Positions 38,090 to 48,925 of a stretch of 64,000 bases of DNA are shown here, piece after piece. The position numbers were made by a program, and so were the translations under genes. Location of the stretch: assembly GCF_030067675.1 (NCBI RefSeq), contig NZ_JASJEV010000003.1, positions 248,001-312,000 of the forward strand. Direction: 5' to 3'. Source of the DNA: Chelatococcus albus. Its GTDB lineage: Bacteria > Pseudomonadota > Alphaproteobacteria > Rhizobiales > Beijerinckiaceae. Below the pieces are notes generated by a model. The model was not told the DNA's origin. It was given only the letters and a program-made list of their open reading frames with translations, and searched no databases. The first letter of the stretch is position 1. Each line of letters starts with the position of its first letter.

Positions 38090-40312
38090 TCAGGCCGCCT
38101 TCTTCGCCTCCGCGGCGGCGACCCTGGCCACCGCGTCGTAGAAGGTGGAGCCGTCGCGCGCCATGCGGTTCAGCAGGCGGTTCGGCTTGAAGCGATCGCC
38201 GTGTTTCTTCGCGAGCTTCTTGGCGAGCTCGACGAAGGCCGCAGCCCCCATGCCGTCGATGTAGGAGAGCGTGCCACCGGTGAAGGGCGCGAAGCCGAAG
38301 CCGAGGATCGAGCCCACGTCCGCCTCGCGCGGATCGGTGATCACCTTCTCCTCGACCGTGCGCGCCGCCTCGAGCGCCTGGGCAACGAGGAAACGCTGCT
38401 TCAACTCCTCCACATCGATCGCGTCAGGATCGAGCTTCCGCTCCTGCAGGGCCGCGAGACCCGGCCACAGGCGCTTCGGCCCGTTCTCGGGATAGTCGTA
38501 GAAGCCCTTCCGGTTCTTGCGGCCGAGGCGCCCCTCCTTCTCGACCATGGCGACGAGGAGCTTCTCCTGCGCCGGATCGATGGCCTCCGGTCCCACCTGC
38601 GCCTTCGTGGCCTTGAGGATCTTGAGCGCGAGATCGAGCGCCACCTCGTCGTTGAGCGACAGGGGGCCGACGGGCATGCCGGCCTGCCTTGCCACGTTCT
38701 CGACCATCGCCGGCGGCACGCCCTCCATCAGCATCAGGTGCCCCTCGCGCACGTAGGCCATGACGCAGCGGTTGGCATAGAAGCCGCGCGCGTCGTTGAC
38801 GACGATCGGCGTCTTCTTGATGGCGCGCACATAGTCGAGCGCCACCGCGAGCGCCCGGTCGCCGGTCTTCTTGCCCTCGATGACCTCGACCAGCATCATC
38901 TTCTCGACCGGCGAGAAGAAGTGGATGCCGACGAACTGCTTGGGCCGCGCCGAGGACTGTGCGAGGCCCGAGATCGGCAGCGTCGAGGTGTTGGAGGCGA
39001 AGATGGCCCGCGGGCGGATCACCGCCTCGACCTTGGCGATGACCTCGGCCTTGACCTTCGGGTCCTCGAACACCGCCTCGATGACGAGGTCGCAGTCCTT
39101 GAGGTCGGCGTAGTCGGCGGTGGCCCTGATGCGCGCGAGAAGCGCGTCGCGGTCCGCCGTCTTGGCACGGCCCTTCATGATCTGGTCCGAGACGAGCTTG
39201 TGCGAATAGGCCTTGCCCTTCTCGGCAGCCTCCAGCGTCTGGTCGACGAGCACGACGTCCATGCCGGCGAGCGCCGTGACATAGGCGATGCCCGCGCCCA
39301 TGAAGCCGGCGCCGACGACACCGACCTTGCGCAGCTTCGACGGCGGCACGTCGGCCGGGCGGCGGGCGCCCTTGTTCAGCTCCTGCATGGAGACGAAGAG
39401 CGTGCGGATCATCGCCGCCGCCTCCTTCGAGCGCAGGATCTTGGCGAAGTAGCGGCTCTCCACCGTGAGCGCCCGGTCCATGGGCAGCTGCAAGCCCTCG
39501 TAGACCGCTTGGAGGATCGCCTTCGCCGCCGGGTAGTTGTCATGCGTCTCGCGACGGTAGATGGCGTTGGCCGGCGGCCAGATCTGCATGCCGGCGGGCG
39601 AATAGACCTTGTTCGACGGCAGCTTGAAGCCCTGCACGTCCCAGGGGGCGATGCCCTTGCCGCCGCCGCGGATCCACTCCTTCGCCGTCTCCACGATCCT
39701 GTCGCGCGACGCGACCGCGTGGACGAGGCCCATGTTCTTGGCCATCAGCGGGCGGATCTGCTCGCCCTTGAAGAGCATCTGCAGCGCATCGCCCGTCTGC
39801 ATCAGCCGCGCCACGCGTTGCGTGCCGCCCGCGCCGGGGAAGAGGCCCACCTTGATTTCCGGCAGGCCGACGCGCGTCGCGTCGACATCGGAGAGCACGC
39901 GGAAATGGCAGGCGAGCGCAAGCTCGAAGGCGCCGCCCAGGCAGACGCCGTGGATCGCCGCCGCAAACGGCTTGCCGCAGGTCTCGAGGCGACGGTAGAG
40001 CAGCGAGAGCTTGCGCGACTCCTCGAAGAAGAAGCGCATGGCCTCCTCTTCGCCCTTCGCCTTGACGAGGCGCTTGTACTCGGCCCCGAGGCCTTGCAGC
40101 ATCGTCAGGTCGGCGCCGCCCGAAAACGCCTCCTTGCCGGAGGTGATGACGCAGCCCTTGATCGTCTCGTCGCCGGCGACCTTGTCGATGATCCGGCCGA
40201 GCTCATCCATCACCTCGGGAGTGATGACGTTCATCGAGCGTCCGGGGCTGTCCCAGGTGGCGAGCGCAATGCCGTCGGCGTCGGTTTCGAAGCGAAAATT
40301 CTTGAGGTTCAT
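38090..40312 (-). CDS. fadJ: Fused enoyl-CoA hydratase / 3-hydroxyacyl-CoA dehydrogenase (FadJ/FadB type)
   Basis: A 740-residue multifunctional protein for fatty acid beta-oxidation. The N-terminal crotonase domain (to about 190) has [32 protein letters not shown] and [21 protein letters not shown] linker leads to the NAD domain with [20 protein letters not shown] (about 330), the active-site region [20 protein letters not shown], and the C-terminal repeat with [19 protein letters not shown]. It hydrates and oxidises acyl-CoAs and is 12 bases downstream of the thiolase gene, forming a thiolase-fadJ operon. Confidence 0.95.
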   Translation of the reverse strand: MNLKNFRFETDADGIALATWDSPGRSMNVITPEVMDELGRIIDKVAGDETIKGCVITSGKEAFSGGADLTMLQGLGAEYKRLVKAKGEEEAMRFFFEESRKLSLLYRRLETCGKPFAAAIHGVCLGGAFELALACHFRVLSDVDATRVGLPEIKVGLFPGAGGTQRVARLMQTGDALQMLFKGEQIRPLMAKNMGLVHAVASRDRIVETAKEWIRGGGKGIAPWDVQGFKLPSNKVYSPAGMQIWPPANAIYRRETHDNYPAAKAILQAVYEGLQLPMDRALTVESRYFAKILRSKEAAAMIRTLFVSMQELNKGARRPADVPPSKLRKVGVVGAGFMGAGIAYVTALAGMDVVLVDQTLEAAEKGKAYSHKLVSDQIMKGRAKTADRDALLARIRATADYADLKDCDLVIEAVFEDPKVKAEVIAKVEAVIRPRAIFASNTSTLPISGLAQSSARPKQFVGIHFFSPVEKMMLVEVIEGKKTGDRALAVALDYVRAIKKTPIVVNDARGFYANRCVMAYVREGHLMLMEGVPPAMVENVARQAGMPVGPLSLNDEVALDLALKILKATKAQVGPEAIDPAQEKLLVAMVEKEGRLGRKNRKGFYDYPENGPKRLWPGLAALQERKLDPDAIDVEELKQRFLVAQALEAARTVEEKVITDPREADVGSILGFGFAPFTGGTLSYIDGMGAAAFVELAKKLAKKHGDRFKPNRLLNRMARDGSTFYDAVARVAAAEAKKAA

Positions 40313-40324
40313 CGTTGCCTCCCG

Positions 40325-41533
40325 TCAGACCCGCTCGATGATCGTCGCCGTGCCCATGCCGGCGCCGATGCACAGCGTGACGAGGGCGGTCTGCTTGCCC
40401 GTGCGCTCGAGCTCGTCCAGCACCGTGCCGAGGATCATGGCACCCGTGGCGCCGAGGGGGTGACCCATGGCAATGGCGCCGCCGTTGACGTTGACCCTGT
40501 CGGGGTCGAGGTCGAAAGCCTGGTGGTAGCGCAGGACGACGGAGGCGAAGGCCTCGTTGATCTCGAAGAGGTCGATGTCCTTCACCGTCATGCCGGCACG
40601 CTTCAGCACCTTCTCCGTCACGTCGACCGGGCCGGTGAGCATCAGGGCCGGCTCCGAGCCGATGTTGGCGAAGGCGCGGATGCGGCCGCGCGGCTTGAGC
40701 CCCGCCGCTCTGCCGGCTCTCCTCGACCCGAGGAGCACGGCGGAGGCGCCGTCGACGATGCCCGACGAATTGCCGGCGTGGTGGACGTGATTGATGCTCT
40801 CGATCTCGGGATGGGCCTCCATGGCGACGGCGTCGAAGCCGCCCATCTCGCCGATCTGCACGAAGGAAGCCTTGAGCTGGCCGAGCGACTGCATGTCGGT
40901 CGAGGGCCGCATGTGTTCGTCCCGGTCAAGGAGCGTGATGCCGTTGACGTCCTTGACCGGCACCACGGAATTCCTGAAGTAGCCCTTCTCCCAGGCATTC
41001 GCCGCGCGCTTCTGGCTCTCCACCGCATAGGCGTCGACGTCGTCGCGGCTGAAGCCATACTTGGTGGCGATGAGATCGGCTGAAACGCCTTGCGGCATGA
41101 AGTAGGACTTGATGGCGATCTCCGGCTCCACCGGCCAGGCGCCTCCGGAAGCGCCGATGCCGACGCGGCTCATCGACTCGACGCCGCCGCCCACCACCAT
41201 GTCGTGCTGGCCGGCCATGATCTGAGCCGCGGCGAAATTCACCGCATCGAGGCCCGAGGCGCAGAAGCGATTGATCTGCACGCCGGGCACGTGATGGCCG
41301 TAGTCGGCGTTGAGCGCCGCCGCGCGGGCGATGTCGCCCCCGGCCTCGCCGACGGGATCGACACAGCCGAGCACGACATCGTCGACGAGCTTCGTATCGA
41401 GGCCGTTGCGGTCGCGCAGGGCGCGCAGTGCGTGCGTCGCCAGCTGCAGCGATGTCACCTCGTGCAGGGCACCGTCCGGCTTGCCGCGGCCGCGTGGGGT
41501 ACGCACATGATCGAAGATGTAGGCGTCGGGCAT
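40325..41533 (-). CDS. Acetyl-CoA C-acyltransferase (thiolase)
   Basis: A 402-residue thiolase. Nucleophilic Cys91 lies in [15 protein letters not shown]; the C-terminal motifs [17 protein letters not shown] and [16 protein letters not shown] supply the His and the second Cys. It cleaves 3-ketoacyl-CoA in beta-oxidation as partner of the fadJ-like protein. The start [11 protein letters not shown] follows GAGGGAGG; the earlier in-frame ATG adds 11 residues. The acyl-CoA dehydrogenase gene lies upstream, separated by 164 bases and a strong hairpin. Confidence 0.95.
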   Translation of the reverse strand: MPDAYIFDHVRTPRGRGKPDGALHEVTSLQLATHALRALRDRNGLDTKLVDDVVLGCVDPVGEAGGDIARAAALNADYGHHVPGVQINRFCASGLDAVNFAAAQIMAGQHDMVVGGGVESMSRVGIGASGGAWPVEPEIAIKSYFMPQGVSADLIATKYGFSRDDVDAYAVESQKRAANAWEKGYFRNSVVPVKDVNGITLLDRDEHMRPSTDMQSLGQLKASFVQIGEMGGFDAVAMEAHPEIESINHVHHAGNSSGIVDGASAVLLGSRRAGRAAGLKPRGRIRAFANIGSEPALMLTGPVDVTEKVLKRAGMTVKDIDLFEINEAFASVVLRYHQAFDLDPDRVNVNGGAIAMGHPLGATGAMILGTVLDELERTGKQTALVTLCIGAGMGTATIIERV

Positions 41534-41653
41534 CAGAGCCTCCCTCTCGTCCCGGCCCGCGTTCAACGGAGGCCGGAAATCCGGAACCGAATGTGGTTCG
41601 GCCGCATCTCGATTGCCCGGTGGCGTCGGTTCGGCAGCCCGGGCCCGGCCTTT

Positions 41654-41685
41654 CGCCGCTCCGGGACGCCCGTCCCGGAGCGGCG
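41654..41685 (-). terminator. Strong hairpin between acyl-CoA dehydrogenase and thiolase genes
   Basis: CGCCGCTCCGGGACG (41654-41668) and CGTCCCGGAGCGGCG (41671-41685) form a 15-bp stem with a two-base turn, 12 bases after the dehydrogenase stop. There is no T-run on the minus strand. It may lower read-through into the thiolase gene or protect the mRNA end. Confidence 0.55.
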
Positions 41686-41697
41686 TCGATGCATCGT

Positions 41698-43500
41698 TCA
41701 GAACATCTCCGCCGGCATCGCCATCATCGTGTCGGCGCCGGTGGAGATGCGCGCGAGATGCGCGCCCGTTTCGGGCAGCATCCGCTCCATGAAGAAGCGC
41801 GCAGTGAGGAGCTTCGCATCCATCCGGGCCGCTTCGCCGTTCATGTGGGCGCCGTCAGCCTTCTTGGCGAGCGCCACCTTGGCCATCCTGGCCCACATGT
41901 AGCCGAGCGCCACGAGACCGAAGAGATGCATGTAGTCGTGCGAGCCGGCGCCCGCGTTGTCGGGCTTGGCCATCGCATTCTGCATGAACCACATGGTGGC
42001 CTGCTGCAGGTGGCCGAGCGCCACCTCGAGCGGCCTGACGAAGGGTTTCATCGCGTCGTCGCCGGCGTTCTCGGCCACGAACGTGCCGAGCTCGTTGAAG
42101 AAGGCCATGACGGCGCGGCCGCCGTCGCGCGGCAGCTTGCGGCCGACGAGGTCGAGCGCCTGGATGCCGTTGGCGCCTTCATAGATCATGGCGATGCGCG
42201 CATCGCGCACGAACTGCTCCATGCCCCATTCGGCGATGTAGCCGTGGCCGCCGTATATCTGCTGGGCCTTCACCGCATTGTCGAAGCCGACATCGGTGAG
42301 CACGCCCTTCAGCACGGGCGTGAGGAGGCCCATGTGGTCGTCCGCCGCTTGACGGTCGCCCTGGTTGTCCGAGCGGTGCGCGACGTCCGCCTTGAGGGCG
42401 GTCCACAGCACCAGGGCACGCGCGGCCTCGTTGAAAGCCTTGATGGCCATCAGGTTACGCCGCACGTCCGGGTGGACGAGGATGGGATCGGCGGGCTTCT
42501 CGGGGCTCTTCGGCCCGGTCAGGGACCGGCCCTGGAGTCGCTCCTTCGCATAGGCGACCGCGTTCTGGTAGGCGACTTCCGACTGCGACAGCCCCTGGAT
42601 CGCCACGCCGAGCCGCGCCTCGTTCATCATCACGAACATGGCGTTGAGGCCCTTGTTCTCGGCACCGACGAGCCAGCCCCGCGCGCCGTCGTAGTTCATG
42701 ACGCAGGTCGCGTTGCCGTGGATACCCATCTTGTGCTCGATGGAGCCGCAGGCAACGCCGTTGCGCGCGCCGAGCGACCCGTCCGGGTTCACCAGGAACT
42801 TCGGCACCACGAAGAGGGATATGCCCTTCACCCCCTCCGGCGCCCCCTCGATGCGCGCGAGCACGAGATGCACGATGTTCTCGGTCAGGTCGTGCTCACC
42901 GGCGGAGATGAAGATCTTCGTGCCGGAGATGGCATAGGAGCCGTCGCCGTTCGGCACGGCTTTCGTCTTGATGAGGCCGAGGTCAGTGCCGCAGTGCGGC
43001 TCCGTCAGGTTCATGGTGCCGGACCAGCTGCCCTCGATCATCTTGGGCAGATACGTCTTCTTCTGCTCCTCCGAGCCGTGAACGAGGAGGGCCGCGATCG
43101 CCCCCATCGTCAGGCCCGGATACATGGAGAAGGCCATGTTCGCGGAAGAGGCGAATTCGTTCATCACCGCGCCGAGCGTGTAGGGCAGGCCCTGGCCGCC
43201 GTATTCGGGATCGGCGGAAAGGCCGATCCACCCGCCCTGCGCGAAGGCATCATAGGCCGCCTTGAAGCCCTTCGGCGTCGTCACGCGGCCGTCGTCGTGA
43301 CGCCGGCAGCCTTCGAGGTCGCCCACCCGGTTGAGCGGCTGCAGCACCTCCTCGCACAGCTTGGCCCCCTCGCCCAGAATGGCCGCGAGCGTGTCTGGCG
43401 TTGCGTCGGCGAAGCCGGGGAGGTTGTTGTAACGCTCGATGTTGAAGACGTCGTTGAGGAGGAACAGGACATCTTCGACGGGGGCCTTGTAGGTCGGCAT
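41698..43500 (-). CDS. Long-type acyl-CoA dehydrogenase (600 residues)
   Basis: A 600-residue dehydrogenase of the long branch that includes DmdC (3-methylmercaptopropionyl-CoA dehydrogenase) and FadE5-like enzymes. It has an N-terminal extension with [20 protein letters not shown], the middle domain with [19 protein letters not shown] and [20 protein letters not shown], the C-terminal helical domain with [17 protein letters not shown] (catalytic Glu region), and a further tail of about 130 residues. Substrate unknown. The start MPTYKAPVE agrees with the family. Located with thiolase and fadJ genes and a MerR regulator. Confidence 0.92.
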   Translation of the reverse strand: MPTYKAPVEDVLFLLNDVFNIERYNNLPGFADATPDTLAAILGEGAKLCEEVLQPLNRVGDLEGCRRHDDGRVTTPKGFKAAYDAFAQGGWIGLSADPEYGGQGLPYTLGAVMNEFASSANMAFSMYPGLTMGAIAALLVHGSEEQKKTYLPKMIEGSWSGTMNLTEPHCGTDLGLIKTKAVPNGDGSYAISGTKIFISAGEHDLTENIVHLVLARIEGAPEGVKGISLFVVPKFLVNPDGSLGARNGVACGSIEHKMGIHGNATCVMNYDGARGWLVGAENKGLNAMFVMMNEARLGVAIQGLSQSEVAYQNAVAYAKERLQGRSLTGPKSPEKPADPILVHPDVRRNLMAIKAFNEAARALVLWTALKADVAHRSDNQGDRQAADDHMGLLTPVLKGVLTDVGFDNAVKAQQIYGGHGYIAEWGMEQFVRDARIAMIYEGANGIQALDLVGRKLPRDGGRAVMAFFNELGTFVAENAGDDAMKPFVRPLEVALGHLQQATMWFMQNAMAKPDNAGAGSHDYMHLFGLVALGYMWARMAKVALAKKADGAHMNGEAARMDAKLLTARFFMERMLPETGAHLARISTGADTMMAMPAEMF

Positions 43501-43574
43501 GGCGACGCCTCTCCCTAGTGTCGCGGAACAGCGGCCGCACGGGGCATCTCGGGCGCCCTCGTCGTCGCATGATA

Positions 43575-43588
43575 GTTCACATATAAAC
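43575..43588. promoter_or_regulatory. AT-rich imperfect dyad upstream of the long acyl-CoA dehydrogenase
   Basis: GTTCACATATAAAC is a 14-base imperfect inverted repeat, 75-88 bases before the gene start and in an AT-rich patch. It could be the binding site for the neighbouring MerR-type regulator or part of the promoter. Confidence 0.35.
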
Positions 43589-43672
43589 CATCTTCCCGCA
43601 TTTCGAAAGGGGGGAAGCGAGAAATCGCCTTCCCGCACATCATCCTCGCATGGATGCGCGCAAAGGGCGGAG

Positions 43673-43704
43673 AAAAAAGGGCCGGCGCCACGATGCGCCG
43701 GCCC
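43673..43704 (-). terminator. Intrinsic terminator of the merR-type gene
   Basis: Read on the minus strand, GGGCCGGCGC and GCGCCGGCCC form a perfect 10-bp stem with a 6-base loop followed by six T, the classical Rho-independent form, 57 bases after the regulator's stop codon. It separates the regulator transcript from the dehydrogenase gene. Confidence 0.9.
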
Positions 43705-43761
43705 TCGAACGGCCTGTGCGGATGTTCTTGAGAGGAACCCGGCCGCGGGTCGGAAAGCCGA

Positions 43762-44205
43762 TCAGCCCTTGACGATCTTGGTCTGCATGCGCGCGCGCGT
43801 CGCCTTGAGCTCGGCGATCGCCTGCTCGATCTCGGACTTCTGGGCCTCGAGATGCGCGATCTGTTCGTTGACCTGGTCGACGGACAGATTGAGTTCGGCG
43901 GACGCGGGAGCGCCGCCGTCACCGGCGAGCATCGTGCCGATCTCGCCGAGCGTGAAGCCCAGTTGCTTGCCCTTCAGGATCATGGCAAGCCGCGCCCGAT
44001 CACGTCCGTCATAGAGGCGCGCAGTGCCCTTGCGCGTCGGAGCGAGCAGGCCACGGTCCTCGTAGAAGCGCAAGGTCCGCAGCGTCACGCCAAATTCACG
44101 GGCGAGGTCACCGATCGTGTAGATGCGGCCGGCGGCATCGGCGGATGTTGCGAGCGACGTTGCGGCCGTCAAGGCCGCGGCTGCGGACGATTGGGGCTTC
44201 GACAT
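43762..44205 (-). CDS. MerR-family transcriptional regulator
   Basis: A 147-residue regulator. After an Ala/Ser-rich N-terminus of about 27 residues comes YTIGDLAREFGVTLRTLRFY (helix-turn-helix), EDRGLLAPTRKGTARLYDGR (wing), a second helix pair RARLAMILKGKQLGFTLGEI, and a C-terminal dimer helix rich in Glu, Ala and Gln. No effector Cys cluster is present. MerR proteins of this kind (LiuR-like) often control acyl-CoA or branched-chain degradation genes; here the dehydrogenase-thiolase-fadJ run is adjacent. It is divergent from the PodJ-like gene. Confidence 0.9.
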   Translation of the reverse strand: MSKPQSSAAAALTAATSLATSADAAGRIYTIGDLAREFGVTLRTLRFYEDRGLLAPTRKGTARLYDGRDRARLAMILKGKQLGFTLGEIGTMLAGDGGAPASAELNLSVDQVNEQIAHLEAQKSEIEQAIAELKATRARMQTKIVKG

Positions 44206-44395
44206 CGGTTCGGTCCAACTCCTGGCGAATGGGGGCTGCGCCCGGCAGGCAAGCGAGCGCTGGAGGTTGACGTAACTGGAGGGCTTGCGCGCAGTTGCGC
44301 AGTAAAGTCGCCTCTAGCGCGGGTTACTTACCGTAAGGCCAGAGGGTTATGCGCCCCGGCGAGCGGCGCCCCCGTTAACGGAAAGGCCAGCATTC

Positions 44396-44410
44396 TTAAC
44401 GGCTTGTTTA
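44396..44410 (+). promoter_or_regulatory. Candidate CtrA-binding box upstream of the PodJ-like gene
   Basis: TTAA-CGGCTTG-TTTA, one mismatch from TTAA-N7-TTAA, 145 bases before the start of the PodJ-like gene. The 349-base region between merR and this gene also holds another TTAA at about 44375 but no further clear element. Confidence 0.35.
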
Positions 44411-44554
44411 CCATGGCTGCGAAAAGGTGCCGTTGCGGCGGGACCCACGGACTGCGTTGACCGATTCTTCAGCATCTCGTGGTCGCGCCGCAGCCGGCGT
44501 GATCGGACACGATCGTCGCCGCAACCGGCAACCCCGTGCAGGAAGAGCGCGGCG

Positions 44555-47500
44555 ATGACACAGAATGCGCCACAGAACGCGCCTTGGAGCGTCAAGGGCA
44601 TCGATCCGGAAGCACGCGACGCGGCCAAGGAAGCCGCGCGCCGCGCCGGAATGACGCTCGGCGAGTGGCTCAACGGGGTCATCGCGGGGCAGGCGGGTCA
44701 GGACATCGCCTCCCGCCCGCCGCTCGCCCGGCCGAAGGCGCAACGGCGCGCAGCGGTCGACCACGAAGCCCACGATCGCGTGGCCGATCGGCTCGCCCGC
44801 CGCCCCCGGGACATCGGCGACACGGCCCTCGATCTCCTCGACCTGCGCCGCCCGCTCGACGACGACCGCCTGAATGGCTCCGCATCCTCCGAGGCCCTCG
44901 CGACCATCGCCCGGTGGATGGGAGAAGCTCAGGCGCGCCTCGATGCCGCCACCCGCCTCTCGTCGGAGCGACAGGAACAGACTGCCGCTGCGATCGGCGA
45001 CGCGCTTACGCTCGTCACTCGCCGCCTCGACGATATCGAGCGCCGGCTGGAAAAGGGTCACCGCGCCGCCATCGACCCCTTGCGGCATACGGTCGAGCAG
45101 ATCGAGGCGCGCCTGGAGCGCCTGACGGAAACACCGACTGTCGCGCCGGAGACCGCTCCCGTCGAGGAGACGTTGCGCGTGCTCGAGGATCGCCTCGCCG
45201 CCATGGTGCAGCGCATGAGCGAGGAGCACCGGACGTCGCCCGGCGGGAAGGCGCGGGACAGCCTCGCCGAACCCTCAGCCGAGCGAGCCGCCGGCCGGTC
45301 GACGCCCCGCCCCCCAGTGGCCGCGCAGCCGGCAGAAGACGAGACGGGGGCCTCGCCCTCGGCCGGATCGCGGCCGGTGCCCCAGGACAGGCTTTCGGCG
45401 GCGATCGCCGAGATCAGGGGGCGGCAGCTCGACCTCGAGCGCGGTGCCACGCTCGGCGAGCGCTTCGCGGCCATAAGCCGTCGCCTCGCCCCGGCGCCTC
45501 AGCCGGTCACCCGGCCGGCGGAGGCGGCGCCGAACGCCACGGGCGGGGCAACGACGGCAAACGCCCCGACCGTCGATCCGTCCGCAGCCAAGGCGGACGA
45601 GAAGACCGACGCAGCCTGCCGCCCGGATCGCGACGAGGCACCGGCGACGGCGCTCCGAGCCGAATCCTTGGCCCCGCCGGAACTCGGCACCATCCCGGGC
45701 GACATCGCCGACCGGCTCGAAGCCCTCTCGCGCAAGATCGAGCAGGCGCTCAGGCCGATCGTCGAGGCGCCCTTCGACCAGATGCTGCAGCGGCTCGACC
45801 GGATCGACGCTCACGTCCAGTCGGGTCCCGATGCGGCCGATATCGAGCGCCTCGAGGATCTGATCCGCTCGCTCGCCGAGCGCATCGAAACCGTCCGTGC
45901 GCCGGGGAGCGACGCGAGCGCGCTCGATGCGCTCGAGCGTCAGATCGCGCATCTCGCCGCCCGCATCGACGAGCTCGCCGGAGCCCGCGAAGGCGGCCCT
46001 GGAATCGGCAAGACCCTCGGAACCCTCGAACGTACGATGGGCGACATCGTGGGGCACCTGGAGGCCCTGCACCGCGGTACGGCCGCGGCAATCGAGCAGG
46101 CGGCGCAGGCTGCGGTCGCCGACACCCTCGCCGGGCTGCCGCACGGCGACCCGGCGCGCATCGCCGAGATCGACGCACTCCAGCGCGACTTCGGGGAGCT
46201 GCGGGCCGCGCAGGATGCTGCCGACCGGCGCACGCAGGACACCCTCGAAGCCGTGCACGACACTCTGGAGCGCGTCGTCGAGCGCCTCGCCCTGCTCGAG
46301 GAGGACATGGCGGGCAAGCGCAGGCCGCCTGCAGACGGCCTGGCCCCGCAACGCGACGACGCCCCGCGCGCCTCGATCGGGCGGGCAAGCCTCGCGCCCC
46401 TGACGGCGGCCGACCGCCCGGCTCCCGACAGCGCTGCCCTCATGGATCACGATGTGCCCCTCGAGCCGGGTTCGGGCCGTCCCCTGCCCGCCCCGGCACT
46501 GGCCGGAGCGAGCGTCGGCCCCCCCGATCCGCACAAGCTGAAGGCGAGCTTCATCGCCGCTGCACGCCGGGCGGCACAGGCGGCGGTCGCCGAGACCAGC
46601 GCTGCCAAGGCGAAGGGCAGGGCCAGCGAGCCCCTGTCCGACGACCGAGGGGCGGGCCGCAAGGGCGCTTCGCCGATGGAGCGGTTGAAGAACCAGCTCG
46701 GCGCCAAGCGCAAGCCGCTCCTCCTGGGCCTTGCGGCCATCGTCCTCGCCGTCGGCGCGGCGCAAATCGTGACCGAGTTCCTCGGCCGCGGCCAGGATCG
46801 ACCGGCCGCGCGCAGCTCCGTCCAGTCGCGCGACGTCACCGGCGAGGCGCCGGAGGGCGCCCCTCGTCAAGGCTCGCCGAAGCCGGCTGCGACAGAGGCA
46901 GGGCGGGCCGGGCCGGCCTCGGCCGCGGTTCCTCCTCCCAACCCGTTCGCCGCTCCCGACGGGCCGGCGATCACGGGCTCGATCAAGGTCGCGCCGGAGC
47001 GGGGAGCGACGCCCGCGCCCGCCCCCCTGCCAGACGCCGCGCAGACGGTCACCGAGACGGACAGCGGATCAAGTGCGATCGGGCCGAAGCTCGGTCCGAT
47101 CCCCGACATGCCGGCCTTTGCCGAACTGCCGGCCAATGTCGGATCGGCCGGCCTTCGACGTGCCGTTCTCGCGGGGGATCCCGCCGCCGTCTATGAGCTC
47201 GCCTCGCGCCTCGCCGAGGGACGCGGCATGCCGCGCGATCTCGCGCTGGCTGCGAAGCTCTTCGAAAAGGCGGCCGCCCACGGGCTCGCGCCTGCGCAAT
47301 ACCGCATCGCCAGTCAGTACGAGAAGGGGCTTGGCGTGGCGCGCGATCCGCGCATGGCCCGGGACTGGTACGAGCGCGCCGCGCAGGCCGGAAACATCAA
47401 GGCCATGCACAATCTGGCCGTGTTGCTGGCCGAGGGCGTCAACGGCAAGCCGGACTATGCTGCCGCCATCGGCTGGTTCCGCAAGGCTGCGGAACACGGC

Positions 47501-47839
47501 GTCCGTGACAGCCAGTACAATCTCGCGATCCTGCTCGCGCGCGGGCTCGGGACGCAGCAGAACCTCGTCGAGTCCCACATGTGGTTCGCCCTGGTGGCGG
47601 CGCTCGGGGACGAGGATGCCGGCCGCAAGCGCGACGAGGTCGCCAGCCGCCTCAAGCCGGCCGAGCTCGCGGCTGCAAAGGCGGCGGCGGACCAATGGCG
47701 CCCCAGGACGCCGACAGCGGCTGCCAATGACGTGCAGGCGCCGGAGGCCGGCTGGGACAAGACGCCCTCCGTGCCGGCGAAGACGAGCGCGGGGGAGACC
47801 AGCCCGCGCGAAAAGGGGGCGAAGAAGGCGCGCGGATAA
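44555..47839 (+). CDS. podJ: PodJ-like polar localisation protein (coiled-coil, one membrane helix, Sel1 repeats)
   Basis: A 1094-residue protein. It begins with the PodJ-type N-terminal motif WSVKGIDPEARDAAKEAARR and GMTLGEWLNGVIAG (residues 11-46), continues with about 650 residues of Ala/Arg/Glu-rich coiled coil and linkers (cytoplasmic), has one membrane helix near residues 717-737 (LLLGLAAIVLAVGAAQIV), a Pro-rich periplasmic stretch, then at least three Sel1 repeats (about 868-1020), such as PAQYRIASQYEKGLGVARDP. In Caulobacter and Sinorhizobium, PodJ marks a cell pole and recruits PleC. A CtrA-like box precedes it. Confidence 0.85.
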   Translation: MTQNAPQNAPWSVKGIDPEARDAAKEAARRAGMTLGEWLNGVIAGQAGQDIASRPPLARPKAQRRAAVDHEAHDRVADRLARRPRDIGDTALDLLDLRRPLDDDRLNGSASSEALATIARWMGEAQARLDAATRLSSERQEQTAAAIGDALTLVTRRLDDIERRLEKGHRAAIDPLRHTVEQIEARLERLTETPTVAPETAPVEETLRVLEDRLAAMVQRMSEEHRTSPGGKARDSLAEPSAERAAGRSTPRPPVAAQPAEDETGASPSAGSRPVPQDRLSAAIAEIRGRQLDLERGATLGERFAAISRRLAPAPQPVTRPAEAAPNATGGATTANAPTVDPSAAKADEKTDAACRPDRDEAPATALRAESLAPPELGTIPGDIADRLEALSRKIEQALRPIVEAPFDQMLQRLDRIDAHVQSGPDAADIERLEDLIRSLAERIETVRAPGSDASALDALERQIAHLAARIDELAGAREGGPGIGKTLGTLERTMGDIVGHLEALHRGTAAAIEQAAQAAVADTLAGLPHGDPARIAEIDALQRDFGELRAAQDAADRRTQDTLEAVHDTLERVVERLALLEEDMAGKRRPPADGLAPQRDDAPRASIGRASLAPLTAADRPAPDSAALMDHDVPLEPGSGRPLPAPALAGASVGPPDPHKLKASFIAAARRAAQAAVAETSAAKAKGRASEPLSDDRGAGRKGASPMERLKNQLGAKRKPLLLGLAAIVLAVGAAQIVTEFLGRGQDRPAARSSVQSRDVTGEAPEGAPRQGSPKPAATEAGRAGPASAAVPPPNPFAAPDGPAITGSIKVAPERGATPAPAPLPDAAQTVTETDSGSSAIGPKLGPIPDMPAFAELPANVGSAGLRRAVLAGDPAAVYELASRLAEGRGMPRDLALAAKLFEKAAAHGLAPAQYRIASQYEKGLGVARDPRMARDWYERAAQAGNIKAMHNLAVLLAEGVNGKPDYAAAIGWFRKAAEHGVRDSQYNLAILLARGLGTQQNLVESHMWFALVAALGDEDAGRKRDEVASRLKPAELAAAKAAADQWRPRTPTAAANDVQAPEAGWDKTPSVPAKTSAGETSPREKGAKKARG

Positions 47840-48004
47840 GCCGATCGGACGCCGCCTGCCGCCCGCACCGCGACGCAGCCGCCGGCCGGCCGGCCGATTC
47901 CGACGCGGGTTGACCGTTAAGCAAGCCGAAGGCTTGATCAGGCAAGATGATCCAGGCCATCCGCGCGAGCGGGGGGTCGTTTACGCTCGTCCGGGAAGCG
48001 TGGC

Positions 48005-48925
48005 GTGCAGCTCTATCTCCCCATCGCGGAAATGCCCGTGAACATGTTCCTGCTGCTTGCCATGGGGGCGGCGGTGGGCTTCATCTCGGGAATGTTCGGC
48101 GTGGGCGGCGGCTTTCTCATGACCCCGCTCCTCATCTTCGTCGGTATCCCGCCGGCGATCGCGGTGGCGACCCAGACGGCGCAGATCACGGCCTCTTCCG
48201 TCACCGGCGCGCTCGGCTACTGGCGACGGCGGGCGCTCGATCTCAAGCTCGGCGGGGTGCTCGTCGCAGGCGGCTTCCTCGGCACATTGCTCGGTGTCCT
48301 GTTCTTCAATTCGATGCGCCGCATGGGGCAGCTCGATTTCGTCATCGTCGTGTCCTACGTGACGCTCTTCGGCGTCATCGGTACGCTGATGCTCGTCGAA
48401 AGCCTCAATGCGCTATGGGCTGCCCGCAAGGGCACACCCCGCCTGCTGCGCAAGCCGGGCGAGCATGCCTGGTACCTCGGCCTGCCGCTGAGGATGCGCT
48501 TCCACCGCTCGAAGCTTTACGGCAGCGTCATCCCGATCATGCTGCTCGCCGTGCTCATCGCTTTTGCCGGCGCCGTGCTCGGCATCGGCGGCGGCTTCAT
48601 CCTCGTGCCCGCGCTCATCTATCTCTTCCGCATCCCCGCCGCCGTGGTCGTTGGCACCTCGCTCTTCCAGATCCTGTTCACGATGCTGGCCGCGACGCTC
48701 CTGCATGCCGTCACCAATCAGTCCGTGGACGTCGTGCTCGCGATCCTGCTCATCGTAGGCGGCGTCATGGGCGCCCAGTTCGGCGCGCGCGCGGGCCAGA
48801 AGCTCAAGGGCGAGTCCTTCCGCCTTCTGCTTGCCATCCTCGTGCTCGGGGTGGGCCTGCGCTTTGCCATCGAGATCGTCGTCCGGCCCGACGAGCCGTT
48901 CTCGGTGGTGCAGGAGGGCAGCTGA
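48005..48925 (+). CDS. TSUP-family (TauE/SafE) sulfite exporter-like permease
   Basis: A 306-residue membrane protein with about nine helices. The starting segment QLYLPIAEMPVN matches homologues and begins at a GTG codon preceded by GGGAAG. GVGGGFLMTPLLIFVGIP and the second-half copy GIGGGFILVPALIYLFRIP are the duplicated TauE/SafE motifs. It probably moves sulphur oxyanions or organic anions. Its stop overlaps the next gene by one base (TGATG), so the pair is coupled. Confidence 0.92.
   Translation: MQLYLPIAEMPVNMFLLLAMGAAVGFISGMFGVGGGFLMTPLLIFVGIPPAIAVATQTAQITASSVTGALGYWRRRALDLKLGGVLVAGGFLGTLLGVLFFNSMRRMGQLDFVIVVSYVTLFGVIGTLMLVESLNALWAARKGTPRLLRKPGEHAWYLGLPLRMRFHRSKLYGSVIPIMLLAVLIAFAGAVLGIGGGFILVPALIYLFRIPAAVVVGTSLFQILFTMLAATLLHAVTNQSVDVVLAILLIVGGVMGAQFGARAGQKLKGESFRLLLAILVLGVGLRFAIEIVVRPDEPFSVVQEGS

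Noticed and set aside
38201-41083. A 960-residue open frame on the plus strand
   Set aside because: It is antisense to fadJ and the thiolase gene, and shows only Arg/His/Asp-rich composition.
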